From: Peredibacter starrii
Lineage (GTDB): Bacteria > Bdellovibrionota > Bacteriovoracia > Bacteriovoracales > Bacteriovoracaceae
DNA length: 64,000 nt
Assembly (NCBI RefSeq): GCF_034259205.1
Contig: NZ_CP139487.1
Location: 3,906,001-3,970,000 of the forward strand
Direction of reading: 5' to 3'
Shown: piece after piece, positions 9,417 through 18,075 of the stretch
Layout of the letters: each line of letters opens with the position of its first letter
How positions within the stretch are numbered: position 1 is the first letter of the stretch
Translations under genes and position numbers: made by a program
The notes under the pieces: model-generated
The model's database searches: none
The model's input: only the letters and a program-made list of their open reading frames with translations
What the model was told of the DNA's origin: nothing

Positions 9417-9468
9417 CTCTCTAGAGTGAAAAACTGGCAAGGGATGCCTATTTGTTTAGGATTTCAGC

Positions 9469-10815
9469 TTATTTCAGGATCATTTTGATCTCGGTATATT
9501 CGCCATAGACCGAATCAAAGGTGATGGTTCCACAGTTTTTTTCCACAAAGATGTTCGCCAGATAAATTCCAAGACCCGTGCTTTTTCCTCTGGGCTTAGA
9601 GCTAACAAAGGGTCTACCTAGACGAGGCTTGATGTCTTCGGGAATTCCTACTCCGTTATCTCGAATAATGAGAGTGGGATGATCTTCAAAACTATGAGTT
9701 GTGATTGAAAGCTTAGGAACGTAACCCGGAGGAGACTTTTGTTTCTTCTCGAGGAGAGCGTAGAGTGAGTTATCAAAGAAAATTTCCAGTGCCTTCTCGA
9801 ATGCTTCGAGAGAAGAAAGTTTCACAAAAATAGAGTCATAATTTTTAACAAACTCAATCGAGGTGATGAAATCATATTCTTCAAAACGATGAAGTGAATT
9901 ATTGAGACATGAATCCGCTACTTCAGGCAAATCATAAGACACATTATGAGTGTGGAGTTCACCGGTTCTGGCCTGTTTTAAGAGTGTATCGAGAGATTGA
10001 TTAGCAATCAGAAGTTGCTTAGAAAGAAGGTCACTCGCCTTCTTAATTTTCTCAAAGGCGCGGGCGGTGTGCTGATCAATGTGTTTGGTCTCATTGAAGT
10101 ATTTATCGATCGTATTCACAATGATTTCAGAAGATCCGTGAATAAGATTAAATGGATTTTTTAACTCATGGGCAACACCCATGGTAACCATCCCGAGATT
10201 GGCGAGCTTCTCCTGATTACGAAGTTCTCTTTCGGCCTCGACTAATTTGAAAGTTCTGACTTGAATCTCAGACTCAAGCATCTCGTTGAGTGCCTTTTGC
10301 TTTTCTTCAGCGTCTACTCGGAAATATTCAAGAGCAATTCGGCTGCCGAAGAATTCAAGAATGGAAGAGATGCGATCCTTGGCCCCGTCACTGATGACCT
10401 TGGTGTCCATCGCCACGATGAGGCCAGTGAGACCCTTATCCTTTTTGATAATAGGTGCTCCAATATAACCGTGGATACCCATCTCCGCCAAAAGTGGATC
10501 GTTCGGATAAGAGGCGGCGACATCATCTGTGTGGACACAAACGCGATTACCTGTGATCACATATTCGCAAGGTGAACCCGCCAGATCATATTCAAAATTA
10601 GGAATAATGCCCTTAGTGCGACTCCAGGCCACATCGGTCTTGATGCGATAGAGATTCTCGTCTGTAGAGCGACCAACCAGGACATACTCAACATCCAGGG
10701 CCTCACCAATCTTTGCAGTGACCGTGGCGAGATAATCAAATCCCAGGACCGTTTGATCTGTCTTGGAAATGTCCCTCAGGAGGCCCAGAATTTCGGAGTC
10801 ATTATTCGAATTCAT
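9469..10815 (-). CDS. GAF-domain sensor histidine kinase
   Basis: Soluble two-component kinase of 448 residues. The N-terminal GAF-type sensor region is about residues 20-165 (GYIGAPIIKKDKGLTGLIVAMD). It is followed by a coiled linker, a HisKA box with the phospho-acceptor His216 in GVAHELKNPFNLIHG, and a HATPase domain with DNGVGIPEDI and GLGIYLAN. No membrane segment is seen, so the signal is probably cytoplasmic. It sits between motE and fliK on the flagellar strand, 73 bases after motE, which hints at a motility or hook checkpoint role. No adjacent response regulator exists; the nearest is the NtrC-type regulator at 25440. Confidence 0.88.
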   Translation of the reverse strand: MNSNNDSEILGLLRDISKTDQTVLGFDYLATVTAKIGEALDVEYVLVGRSTDENLYRIKTDVAWSRTKGIIPNFEYDLAGSPCEYVITGNRVCVHTDDVAASYPNDPLLAEMGIHGYIGAPIIKKDKGLTGLIVAMDTKVISDGAKDRISSILEFFGSRIALEYFRVDAEEKQKALNEMLESEIQVRTFKLVEAERELRNQEKLANLGMVTMGVAHELKNPFNLIHGSSEIIVNTIDKYFNETKHIDQHTARAFEKIKKASDLLSKQLLIANQSLDTLLKQARTGELHTHNVSYDLPEVADSCLNNSLHRFEEYDFITSIEFVKNYDSIFVKLSSLEAFEKALEIFFDNSLYALLEKKQKSPPGYVPKLSITTHSFEDHPTLIIRDNGVGIPEDIKPRLGRPFVSSKPRGKSTGLGIYLANIFVEKNCGTITFDSVYGEYTEIKMILK

Positions 10816-10888
10816 AGGTGCATTGTCTCAAAGGACATTGGCCTATGACAAGGACGAGCGCCGTGTCTATGCGGAGATAAAAACTATA

Positions 10889-11419
10889 TTATTTCTTCAT
10901 GAGAAGGTATTGCTTCTGAAGCTTGGCCGAAATTTCTTTGTCCATGAAGTTGAAAATCTTAGAGGCCTTCTTCGTATCAATGTTCTGCAAAATCTGGACT
11001 GCAACATCTGGATCTTGAATCGAAAGAACATCTGAAGCTTTTTCCGGCTTCATGTTAGAGATCAATTCGACCAACTGACCTACTCTGCCCTTAGACTCTT
11101 CGTCATTTCTCTTCACACAACCCAGGAAGGCCTTCTGACGGGCCTCAAACTCGCTGTACTTTTTTCCAAGGTCATTTTCAGAGACCTTCAATGAGTCTTC
11201 ACGCTTTTGAAGTTCAAGTTCACGAAGTCTTACTTTTTCTTCTTTATCGAGAATCTCTTTCGTCAGATCAGAAACAGATTTGTTCTTGATGACGTCCACT
11301 TTCTTTTTAACTTCTTCGTTCACTTTTTTAACGAACTCTTCTTCAGTATAAGTTTTCTTCACCTGTGCCAAAACAGATGTCGCTCCAAGAAGAAGTGAGA
11401 AGACCAGGAAAGCTTTCAT
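10889..11419 (-). CDS. MotE-like flagellar/motor chaperone with MgtE N-domain
   Basis: A 176-residue periplasmic protein. It has a signal peptide (MKAFLVFSLLLGATSVLA), a highly charged coiled coil at about residues 35-115, and a C-terminal MgtE-type N-domain at about 118-170 (MKPEKASDVLSIQDPDVAVQILQNID). This layout is that of MotE-like proteins in fliJ-adjacent positions, which help the motor protein MotC or stator function in rhizobia. That role is by analogy only. The start has AGGATC upstream. It follows fliJ by 8 bases. Confidence 0.8.
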   Translation of the reverse strand: MKAFLVFSLLLGATSVLAQVKKTYTEEEFVKKVNEEVKKKVDVIKNKSVSDLTKEILDKEEKVRLRELELQKREDSLKVSENDLGKKYSEFEARQKAFLGCVKRNDEESKGRVGQLVELISNMKPEKASDVLSIQDPDVAVQILQNIDTKKASKIFNFMDKEISAKLQKQYLLMKK

Positions 11420-11427
11420 ATCGGATC

Positions 11428-11874
11428 CTATTTATCTTTATGATTTAACCAGTTTTGTGTTTGCTCTTCGACCTTTTGGTCGATCTCTTTGTTCAGGGCC
11501 TTACGATATTGCTCGTAATCCTTCTCTTTCATACTCTCCATCACTTTGAGGTCACCTCTAAGCTGGGCGAGTTCCTGCTTTTTATCTGCGACCTTTTGCT
11601 CCTGACGTCTTTTGTCTCTTTCCAAAAGCTCAAGATTCTTGTTTTTGGCCGCAATCAGCATTGGGAAGGCCTGAAGTTGACCGCCGCTCATGCCAGTTTT
11701 AAGACCACCCTCTTGAATCTTGTAGTAGGTGTCGATCTCATTTTTATCGTGTGCAAGCTGATCTTCAATTCTATTCAGTTCCATCAAGAGTTGACCCAAC
11801 TCCATTCGGCAGTTTTCTTCTTTTAGCTTTCGAAGTTTTAAAACCGGATCAAGCCGGAACTGATAGCGTTTCAT
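11428..11874 (-). CDS. fliJ: Flagellar export chaperone FliJ
   Basis: Coiled-coil stalk of the flagellar export ATPase complex, 148 residues. It is almost entirely helical and charged, and opens with the FliJ-like MKRYQFRLDPVLKLRKLKEE, in which the F-x-L-x-x-V-L pattern is typical. It sits 6 bases after fliI, its usual partner, and before the MotE-like gene. Confidence 0.88.
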   Translation of the reverse strand: MKRYQFRLDPVLKLRKLKEENCRMELGQLLMELNRIEDQLAHDKNEIDTYYKIQEGGLKTGMSGGQLQAFPMLIAAKNKNLELLERDKRRQEQKVADKKQELAQLRGDLKVMESMKEKDYEQYRKALNKEIDQKVEEQTQNWLNHKDK

Positions 11875-11880
11875 ATGTTA

Positions 11881-13233
11881 TTATCTAAAATTTGGATCCA
11901 CTGCCTTCTCTGCCTTACGAGCAATTTCAAGCATACGATCAAAGAGCTCTTCAATCGTAAATGACTCTTCAATTTGCTGGCGAAGAAGTGCAATCAGATC
12001 ATCGTAAATCACAATTGCTTTATCCACTTTAGGGTTAGAACCGCGGGCATAAGCACCCACTGTGATAAGGTCTTCTGATTCTTTATAAGCGGCCAATAGG
12101 TCACGCAAGTGAGAGGCCACGATCTTATGTTCTTTAGTAGCGACTTTGGTCATAACACGGGAAATAGACGCCAGAACATCAATTGCCGGGAAATGGTTTC
12201 GGGCCGCAAGCTGACGTGACAGAACAATGTGACCATCGGAGATACCTCGAACCGCATCCGCGATTGGCTCATCCATGTCACCACCTTCCACAAGTACGGT
12301 ATAGATACCGGTAATTGAACCCGCACCTTTCTTCGTACCCGCACGCTCCATGAGCTTTGGAAGTTTTGCAAACACGCTTGGCGTATAACCTTTCTGTCCT
12401 GGAGGTTCACCAGTAGAAAGGGCGATCTCACGGTTTGCCATCGCAAAACGCGTGATTGAATCCATCATGAGTAGAATGTCTTGGCCCTGGTCACGGAAGT
12501 ATTCAGCGATTGTTGTCGCTGTATAGGCCGCCTTCATACGAATGAGTGCGGAAGTATCAGAAGTCGCCACAACAACTACGGCGCGCTTAAGACCTTCCTC
12601 TCCTAGATCGGATTGAATGAACTCCAGAACCTCACGACCACGTTCACCAATCAGAGCAATCACACTGATGTCAGCGTTGGTATTCTTAGCAATCATACCC
12701 ATTAGAACTGACTTACCCACACCGGAACCGGCCATGATCGCCAGACGCTGACCTTTACCGGCCGTGATAAAACAGTTAATCGAGTTGATACCAGTATCTA
12801 GGGCTTCACGAATTGGTGGACGATCCAAAGGATTCAGAGGAGTTCCGAAAATCGAACGCTTCTCATAGGGACCTTCAATCGGGCCCTTGTTATCCAGAGG
12901 ATTTCCCTGAAAATCGATCACTCGCCCAAGCATGTTGGGAGAGATGCGGATTTCAGTCACAATATCTTTTAAATGAATTTTTGTTTCAGAGTTAATGCCT
13001 GAGATTTCGTTATATGGCATGACCATACAGTTTGAACCGTTGATCGCCACCACTTCACCCAATGAACGTTCACCATTCTCAGCGATAAATTCTACGTTTG
13101 AACCAAGAACAGCACGAGGAACCGACGCCTCATATACCATCCCACGTGAGCCCACGATTTTTCCGATCTTCTCGTAAGGAATTCTGTTTTCGATGTGACG
13201 AAGGATTTTATCAAGGCCTAAGCTATCACTCAT
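11881..13233 (-). CDS. fliI: Flagellum-specific export ATPase FliI
   Basis: F1-ATPase-related motor of flagellar type III export, 450 residues. It has the Walker A motif GSGVGKS (169-175), a Walker B region ILLMMDSITRFAMA, and the export ATPase phrases DRPPIREALDTGI and GERGREVLEF. The length matches the family. Its first 8 bases overlap the end of fliH, so the two are coupled. Confidence 0.96.
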   Translation of the reverse strand: MSDSLGLDKILRHIENRIPYEKIGKIVGSRGMVYEASVPRAVLGSNVEFIAENGERSLGEVVAINGSNCMVMPYNEISGINSETKIHLKDIVTEIRISPNMLGRVIDFQGNPLDNKGPIEGPYEKRSIFGTPLNPLDRPPIREALDTGINSINCFITAGKGQRLAIMAGSGVGKSVLMGMIAKNTNADISVIALIGERGREVLEFIQSDLGEEGLKRAVVVVATSDTSALIRMKAAYTATTIAEYFRDQGQDILLMMDSITRFAMANREIALSTGEPPGQKGYTPSVFAKLPKLMERAGTKKGAGSITGIYTVLVEGGDMDEPIADAVRGISDGHIVLSRQLAARNHFPAIDVLASISRVMTKVATKEHKIVASHLRDLLAAYKESEDLITVGAYARGSNPKVDKAIVIYDDLIALLRQQIEESFTIEELFDRMLEIARKAEKAVDPNFR

Positions 13234-14029
13234 GTTTTAGAACCTGCTCAAAAATCTTATCGATATTCTGGAAAACACCTTCAAGGGACCCATCGATAAG
13301 ACCATTTTCAGATTCCAGAATGATTCCCGGATGATTAATTTCAGGAACGATTTCGATACGAATATTAGTCAATTGTCCAAGACGAGATTCAACAGTCTGG
13401 ATGACTTCCGGCATTTGCGAAAAGTTAGCGCGGCCAACTTTCACGATAAGGTTCTTTCTGGCGTTTAGTTCAAGAATAAGTTTCTCAAGAAGAGTCTCAA
13501 GATAGACCTTCTCATTGATTTCTTTAAGAACGATCCACTTCGTGAAACGTTTAACGAATTCATAAACTTCAGTACGGTTCTTTTCGATGATTTTATCTGA
13601 CTGAGACTGCACCTGAGCAATCACCTGGCCAAACTCTTCTACTCTTTGTCCCAGAACTTCGTGAAACTCGTTCAGTGCCTCTTCTTTACCTTCAGCGCGA
13701 CCTTTTTCAAGACCTTCCTGATATGCGTCCTGGTAGGCGGCCTCGAGACGACGTTTTACTTCTTCCTGGATCTTTGTTTCAAGATCGTTTTGTTCCTGAC
13801 GTGAAAGACCACGGTAGTTACGAACTGTCTCGTCGATTTTAAAATTGTTTTTAGCTTCGTATTTGCGCTCAGAACGAATTTCTTCTTCAGAGGCCTTCTC
13901 TGCAGTTACTGATTCACCAGTAAGAGTTTTGAACTCAAAAGACTGAAACTGGGTCTGCGATACCACGTGAGTAGACTTGAGGTCAGTGAACGAAAATGGC
14001 TTAATGTCAGTATCACGATACTTTTGCAT
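13226..14029 (-). CDS. fliH: Flagellar assembly protein FliH
   Basis: Regulatory stator of the FliI ATPase, 267 residues. It has a variable charged N-terminus and a helical middle with YQDAYQEGLEKGRAEGKEEAL (a GxxxG-like helix typical of FliH at about residues 95-115). The C-terminal domain (about 150-267) resembles the V-type ATPase E subunit, with VVKVGR-like IVKVGRANF and DGSLEGVFQNID. It lies between fliG and fliI as in many flagellar operons. Confidence 0.9.
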   Translation of the reverse strand: MQKYRDTDIKPFSFTDLKSTHVVSQTQFQSFEFKTLTGESVTAEKASEEEIRSERKYEAKNNFKIDETVRNYRGLSRQEQNDLETKIQEEVKRRLEAAYQDAYQEGLEKGRAEGKEEALNEFHEVLGQRVEEFGQVIAQVQSQSDKIIEKNRTEVYEFVKRFTKWIVLKEINEKVYLETLLEKLILELNARKNLIVKVGRANFSQMPEVIQTVESRLGQLTNIRIEIVPEINHPGIILESENGLIDGSLEGVFQNIDKIFEQVLKHE

Positions 14030-14044
14030 TTAATCTGCCCTCTA

Positions 14045-15082
14045 TTAAACGAACGCGTCGCCTTCGCCACCACGAGAAATAATCGCCTTACCTTTAGCTT
14101 CAAGGTCTTTAAGCTGCTGAACGATTTCCTGTTGAGCTTTCTCCACATCGGAAATCTTCGTAGGTCCCATTGCATCCAGATCTTCCTTGAGAAGAGTGGC
14201 TGCACGGTTTGACATGTTTTTGAAGAGCTTCGTACGAACTTCGTCCGGAGCTGTTTTAAGAGCGGTAACAAGTTTAGTGTTATCCACAACTTTAAGAAGC
14301 TCTTGAATACCACGATCGTCCACGTAGATAACATCTTCGAATACGAACATGAGTTTGCGGATTTCTTCGGCAAGTTCCGGATCTTTCTCTTCCACTCTCG
14401 CCATGATGTTCTTCTCAGAGTTTTTATCCATGAGGTTGAGCATATCGGCGATCGGCTCGATACCACCAAGTTGTTGCGTATCGATCGAACCAAGAGTTGA
14501 AAGTTCAGTTTTAAGTACGTCATCAAGTTGCGCAATAAGTTCTGGTGAAACGAAGTCGAGGTTCGCCACACGAAGAACCACTTCCGCCTGAAGACCTTCA
14601 GGAAGCTTACGAAGCACATCCACTTTCTTCTCTACCGGCAAGTGAGCACAGATAAGAGCGATTGTTTGTGGGTGTTCATTAATAAGGAAGTTCGCAAGAG
14701 TTCTTGTATCCACAAGTTCAAGCGATTCAAGTGTATTTGAGTTACCAACATCAACGATCTGACCAAGAAGTTGTTTAGCGCGGTCTTCACCAAGAGTACC
14801 AAGAATGAAGTCACGGCCTTTGTTCTCAGAGAATAGAAGTTCAGAGTCCTCGTTAATGGCAGAATAGAATTCTTCCAGAACTTTCTTCACCATCCAGATG
14901 GGAGATTTAGAAATAGAAGACATGGTGTTAATCATACGCTTAACATCATTGTCTTTCATGTGCTTGAAAATTAATTTGGTCGTAGTGGGGCCCAAAGCAG
15001 AAAGCAAAATGGCTGCTTTTTCCTGACCTGACAGTAGCGCATACTGTACATCAGGATCTAATGATTTATTCTCTTCGGCCAC
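14045..15082 (-). CDS. fliG: Flagellar motor switch protein FliG
   Basis: Rotor protein that couples MotA/stator torque to the C-ring, 345 residues. The N-terminal domain binds FliF (LSGQEKAAILLSALG, about residues 17-31). The middle domain carries the E136-H-P-Q139 motif. The C-terminal torque helix region has FEDVIYVDDRGIQELL with alternating charges. The length is typical. It follows fliF by 9 bases. Confidence 0.96.
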   Translation of the reverse strand: MAEENKSLDPDVQYALLSGQEKAAILLSALGPTTTKLIFKHMKDNDVKRMINTMSSISKSPIWMVKKVLEEFYSAINEDSELLFSENKGRDFILGTLGEDRAKQLLGQIVDVGNSNTLESLELVDTRTLANFLINEHPQTIALICAHLPVEKKVDVLRKLPEGLQAEVVLRVANLDFVSPELIAQLDDVLKTELSTLGSIDTQQLGGIEPIADMLNLMDKNSEKNIMARVEEKDPELAEEIRKLMFVFEDVIYVDDRGIQELLKVVDNTKLVTALKTAPDEVRTKLFKNMSNRAATLLKEDLDAMGPTKISDVEKAQQEIVQQLKDLEAKGKAIISRGGEGDAFV

Positions 15083-15091
15083 ACGTACTCC

Positions 15092-16780
15092 TTACGCGAT
15101 TTCTTTATTCGTATCTGCAGCGTGGATCATTTCATGCACCACCTGAGCTGCTTTTCCTGGGTTCTGCTCAACCAGAGAGATGATCTTCTCACGGAGCATG
15201 TTCCCTTCAATCTTTTCCGGGTTGAGCTTGTCTTCAATCGAAGGCAACACATCCTCTAAACCTGGCAGGCGTTGATTGGCCTGAATCTTCTCCAACTCCT
15301 CAATCGTCTTAGGAAGGAAGTCCTCAATCGACTCAACAGAGTTCTCTGTAAGCCACTGGATGAAAGGACGAACAACCATGAAGAAGAATAATGAAATGAT
15401 AGCACCGATCATTAAGTACTTGGTGATATTTTTCATAAGCTCACGGTTCTCACGTGCTCTCATGATGGCTTCCATTTCAGACAAATCTTCTTTGGCAAAT
15501 TCCATGTTCTTGATAACTAGCTTGTCACCACGAGTCTGGTTAATACCAAGGGCCGACCCTACGATCGCCTGGAAGTTTTGAAGCTCTTCCTCAGTCCATG
15601 CCTGATATTTAGTCACCGGAATACCGTCTTCATTCACCATTGGCGTTCCGTCTTTGGCCATGACCGGAACCTTCTTACCATCAACCATTACCGCCACTGA
15701 CATATTCGAGATCTCAGCAGTCGGCTTCTTAGACTTCGTAACGATCGTTGGGACCGCCATATTACGAGTCACAAGGGACTTATCAACATCGTTGCGTGTC
15801 TCAGGGATGCCCGGCTGAGGAGCTTCACCTGGAAGGTTTGAACGAGCACCTGGAATACCTTGTGGAGAAGGACGGACCCCTACCATCTTCTGCTCGTTAC
15901 GAACTTCAGAAACCACCGCAGCGTTTTCTGAATCATAAGTTGTCTGAGTTTCAACTTTCTCAGTGAAGTCCATCTTGATCGCAACTTTCGCGATCACTTT
16001 ACCTTCACCGATTACACGTGAAAGAATTTCTTCCACTTTCTTTTCATATTGTGAGTTTAGTTTTGTCTCAAGAGCGATGCGGTTAGCGGTCTCTGTCGAC
16101 ATGTTATCGCCATCGTTCTCAGAAAGCTTTTTACCGCGAGAATCAATGACCACAACGTTGTGTGAACGCATGCCATCCACTGAAGAACTAACAAGAGACT
16201 GGATTCCTTTAATCTCGTCTCCAGTCATCGTTACCCCACGCTCTACATCCAGAACAACAGATGCACTAGGTGGCTTTCTTTCAGATACGAACGGAGAATG
16301 CTCCGGGATTGATAAGTGAATACGAGCGCGTGTTACACCTTTGATGTGCATGATGGTCTTAACCAATTCACCTTCAAGAGCACGCTGTTTATTGATTTTT
16401 TGAACGAATGAAGTTGTACCAAAAGCTTGCTTATCGAAAACTTCGTAGCCAACTGTACCTGTAAAGTTAACACCTTTCTTCGCGATCTCTAGACGCCAGA
16501 TTTCAACCTGGTCCTCAGGAACTTTAATGGTCTTACCATCGTCGGCCACCTGATAGTTGATCTTCCCTTCTTCTAACATTCTCGCGATGACAGCTGAATC
16601 GTCTTTCGTTAGATCAGTATAAAGAACTTTATAGTCTGTTTTACTAGACCAAACAACAATCCCAGTCATTGAAGCAAGGAGGAGCCCTGCCACAGCGATT
16701 AGACCGATTCTTCTTGTCATATCTAACGACTTAAAGAAATCGACGAAGTTCTGCACTGTTTGTGAGAAGAAATTGTTCAA
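15092..16780 (-). CDS. fliF: Flagellar MS-ring protein FliF
   Basis: Forms the membrane ring that seeds the basal body, 562 residues. It has two membrane spans (about residues 22-43 and 447-467) flanking the large periplasmic ring-building motifs. YKVLYTDLTKDDSA, the QKINKQRALEGEL helix and the secretin-like VKTIMHIKGVTRARIHLSIPE region are recognisable. The C-terminal cytoplasmic tail binds FliG. It belongs to the flgB-flgC-fliE-fliF-fliG run. Confidence 0.96.
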   Translation of the reverse strand: MNNFFSQTVQNFVDFFKSLDMTRRIGLIAVAGLLLASMTGIVVWSSKTDYKVLYTDLTKDDSAVIARMLEEGKINYQVADDGKTIKVPEDQVEIWRLEIAKKGVNFTGTVGYEVFDKQAFGTTSFVQKINKQRALEGELVKTIMHIKGVTRARIHLSIPEHSPFVSERKPPSASVVLDVERGVTMTGDEIKGIQSLVSSSVDGMRSHNVVVIDSRGKKLSENDGDNMSTETANRIALETKLNSQYEKKVEEILSRVIGEGKVIAKVAIKMDFTEKVETQTTYDSENAAVVSEVRNEQKMVGVRPSPQGIPGARSNLPGEAPQPGIPETRNDVDKSLVTRNMAVPTIVTKSKKPTAEISNMSVAVMVDGKKVPVMAKDGTPMVNEDGIPVTKYQAWTEEELQNFQAIVGSALGINQTRGDKLVIKNMEFAKEDLSEMEAIMRARENRELMKNITKYLMIGAIISLFFFMVVRPFIQWLTENSVESIEDFLPKTIEELEKIQANQRLPGLEDVLPSIEDKLNPEKIEGNMLREKIISLVEQNPGKAAQVVHEMIHAADTNKEIA

Positions 16781-16823
16781 AGAATCCTCCTGATTCTATG
16801 TATACCGATCAACATCCTATTGA

Positions 16824-17186
16824 TCAGATCTGCATCTTCATAATTTCACGGTAAGCATCTAGCACTTTAGATCTCACCTGGTTCATTGTCTTGAAAGCGA
16901 TCTCAGCTTTCTCTACCGCCAGTAACGTTTCGTGCAAGTTCTGGCTCTCACCACTCGCTAACTTTTCCATCTGGATGTTAGCGTCATGTTGTAATGCATT
17001 TACCTTGCCAATTGAGTCCTGAAGAAATTCGCCGAATGTTTTACCATTCTCAACGTTTCCGCCTTCAAGTCCTGGGGTCTTAATATCAAAATTCGACCCG
17101 AAATCGTTATCAACCTTGCGGCTCCAACCACGAGCATCGCCCGTACCAAGAGTTTGTTGGAAAGAACCAATATCCTTAATGGCCAT
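16824..17186 (-). CDS. fliE: Flagellar hook-basal body protein FliE
   Basis: Adaptor between the MS-ring and the rod, 120 residues. The conserved C-terminal half (about residues 45-118) has the FliE pattern: FGEFLQDSIGKVNALQHDANI, then the SGESQNLHETLLAVEKAEIAF helix, then MNQVRSKVLDAYREIM. The ATG overlaps the flgC stop by one base. Confidence 0.93.
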   Translation of the reverse strand: MAIKDIGSFQQTLGTGDARGWSRKVDNDFGSNFDIKTPGLEGGNVENGKTFGEFLQDSIGKVNALQHDANIQMEKLASGESQNLHETLLAVEKAEIAFKTMNQVRSKVLDAYREIMKMQI

Positions 17187-17626
17187 TAGTTACCTCTTCC
17201 GATTTCTAAGGTCTTCGTCGCCATCTGCTTTGTTACGTTAAGAGCAGTAACGTTTGATTCATAAGCTCTTTGAGCTTCGATCATATTCGCCATCTCAACC
17301 ATCGGGTTGATGTCCGGCATTGCCACGTATCCCTCAGAGTTTGCATCCGGGTGTGATGGATCGTGCTTATAAACAACTTTGTCTGAGTGAACGACCTCAG
17401 TGGCGTGAACCGTCTGAGCGTTCTCTGATAATTCCCCTTCCAGGATTTCTGAAAAGGTCTCACGTGCCGGTTCTGAACCGAACACAACTTCTTTACGACG
17501 GTAAGGACCGCCTTCGGCAGTCCTGGTGGTTTGAGCGTTGGCAATGTTAGAAGAATGGGCCTCCATTCTCTTACGTTGAGCGGCCAGACCGCTGGAACTA
17601 ATTCTTAAACTCGAAAGTAGATCCAT
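17186..17626 (-). CDS. flgC: Flagellar proximal rod protein FlgC
   Basis: Rod subunit of 146 residues. It carries the N-terminal flagellar rod motif (SSLRISSSGLAAQRKRMEAHSSNIANAQTTRT) broken over the rod signature. The C-terminal conserved MVEMANMIEAQRAYESNVTAL is the family's second signature. It lies between flgB and fliE as usual. Confidence 0.94.
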   Translation of the reverse strand: MDLLSSLRISSSGLAAQRKRMEAHSSNIANAQTTRTAEGGPYRRKEVVFGSEPARETFSEILEGELSENAQTVHATEVVHSDKVVYKHDPSHPDANSEGYVAMPDINPMVEMANMIEAQRAYESNVTALNVTKQMATKTLEIGRGN

Positions 17627-17636
17627 TTAAATCACC

Positions 17637-18044
17637 TTACTTGTCAGAGTTGATGGCGTATTTCATGATACCCATCTTCTTGTTAATCAGTTGAACGAGA
17701 GCATCGTACATGAGTTTGTTCTCTGCCATCTTTGCCATTTCGGCCTCGACGTCCACGGTGTTCCCGTTCTCTGAGACGACCCCATTTGGATCATCATAAA
17801 TTTCAGGCTCTAAATTATTGAAGCCACCGTTGCCTACAGTATGATGTCGCTCATCTTTGACATTCATCTGCATCTGACCGTCCACATCCAAAGCACGTGC
17901 CAACGCTTCTTCGAAATCCATCTTCTTGGCCTTGTAGCCCGGAGTGTTGGCGTTCGCGACGTTGGATGAAATGAGTTCTTGTCTCATCTCACGGAAATTC
18001 AACGCCGTGGTAAGTGCTTTTAATGTTTTGTCATTCACATCCAT
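17637..18044 (-). CDS. flgB: Flagellar proximal rod protein FlgB
   Basis: Rod subunit of 135 residues. The N-terminal rod motif contains SSNVANANTPGYKAKKMDFEE (about residues 29-49). The C-terminal EAEMAKMAENKLMYDALVQLI helix pairs with it to form the rod fold. It is the first structural gene of the basal-body run and follows the NtrC-like regulator by 31 bases. Confidence 0.94.
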   Translation of the reverse strand: MDVNDKTLKALTTALNFREMRQELISSNVANANTPGYKAKKMDFEEALARALDVDGQMQMNVKDERHHTVGNGGFNNLEPEIYDDPNGVVSENGNTVDVEAEMAKMAENKLMYDALVQLINKKMGIMKYAINSDK

Positions 18045-18075
18045 TGTGATGGCCTCAACAATTTAAACTTAGTTC

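Noticed and set aside
9330-9440. Sigma-54 promoter before fliK
   Set aside because: TTGG-N-TTGC-like sequences are present, but the GG-to-GC spacing is 8 or 9 rather than the required 10.
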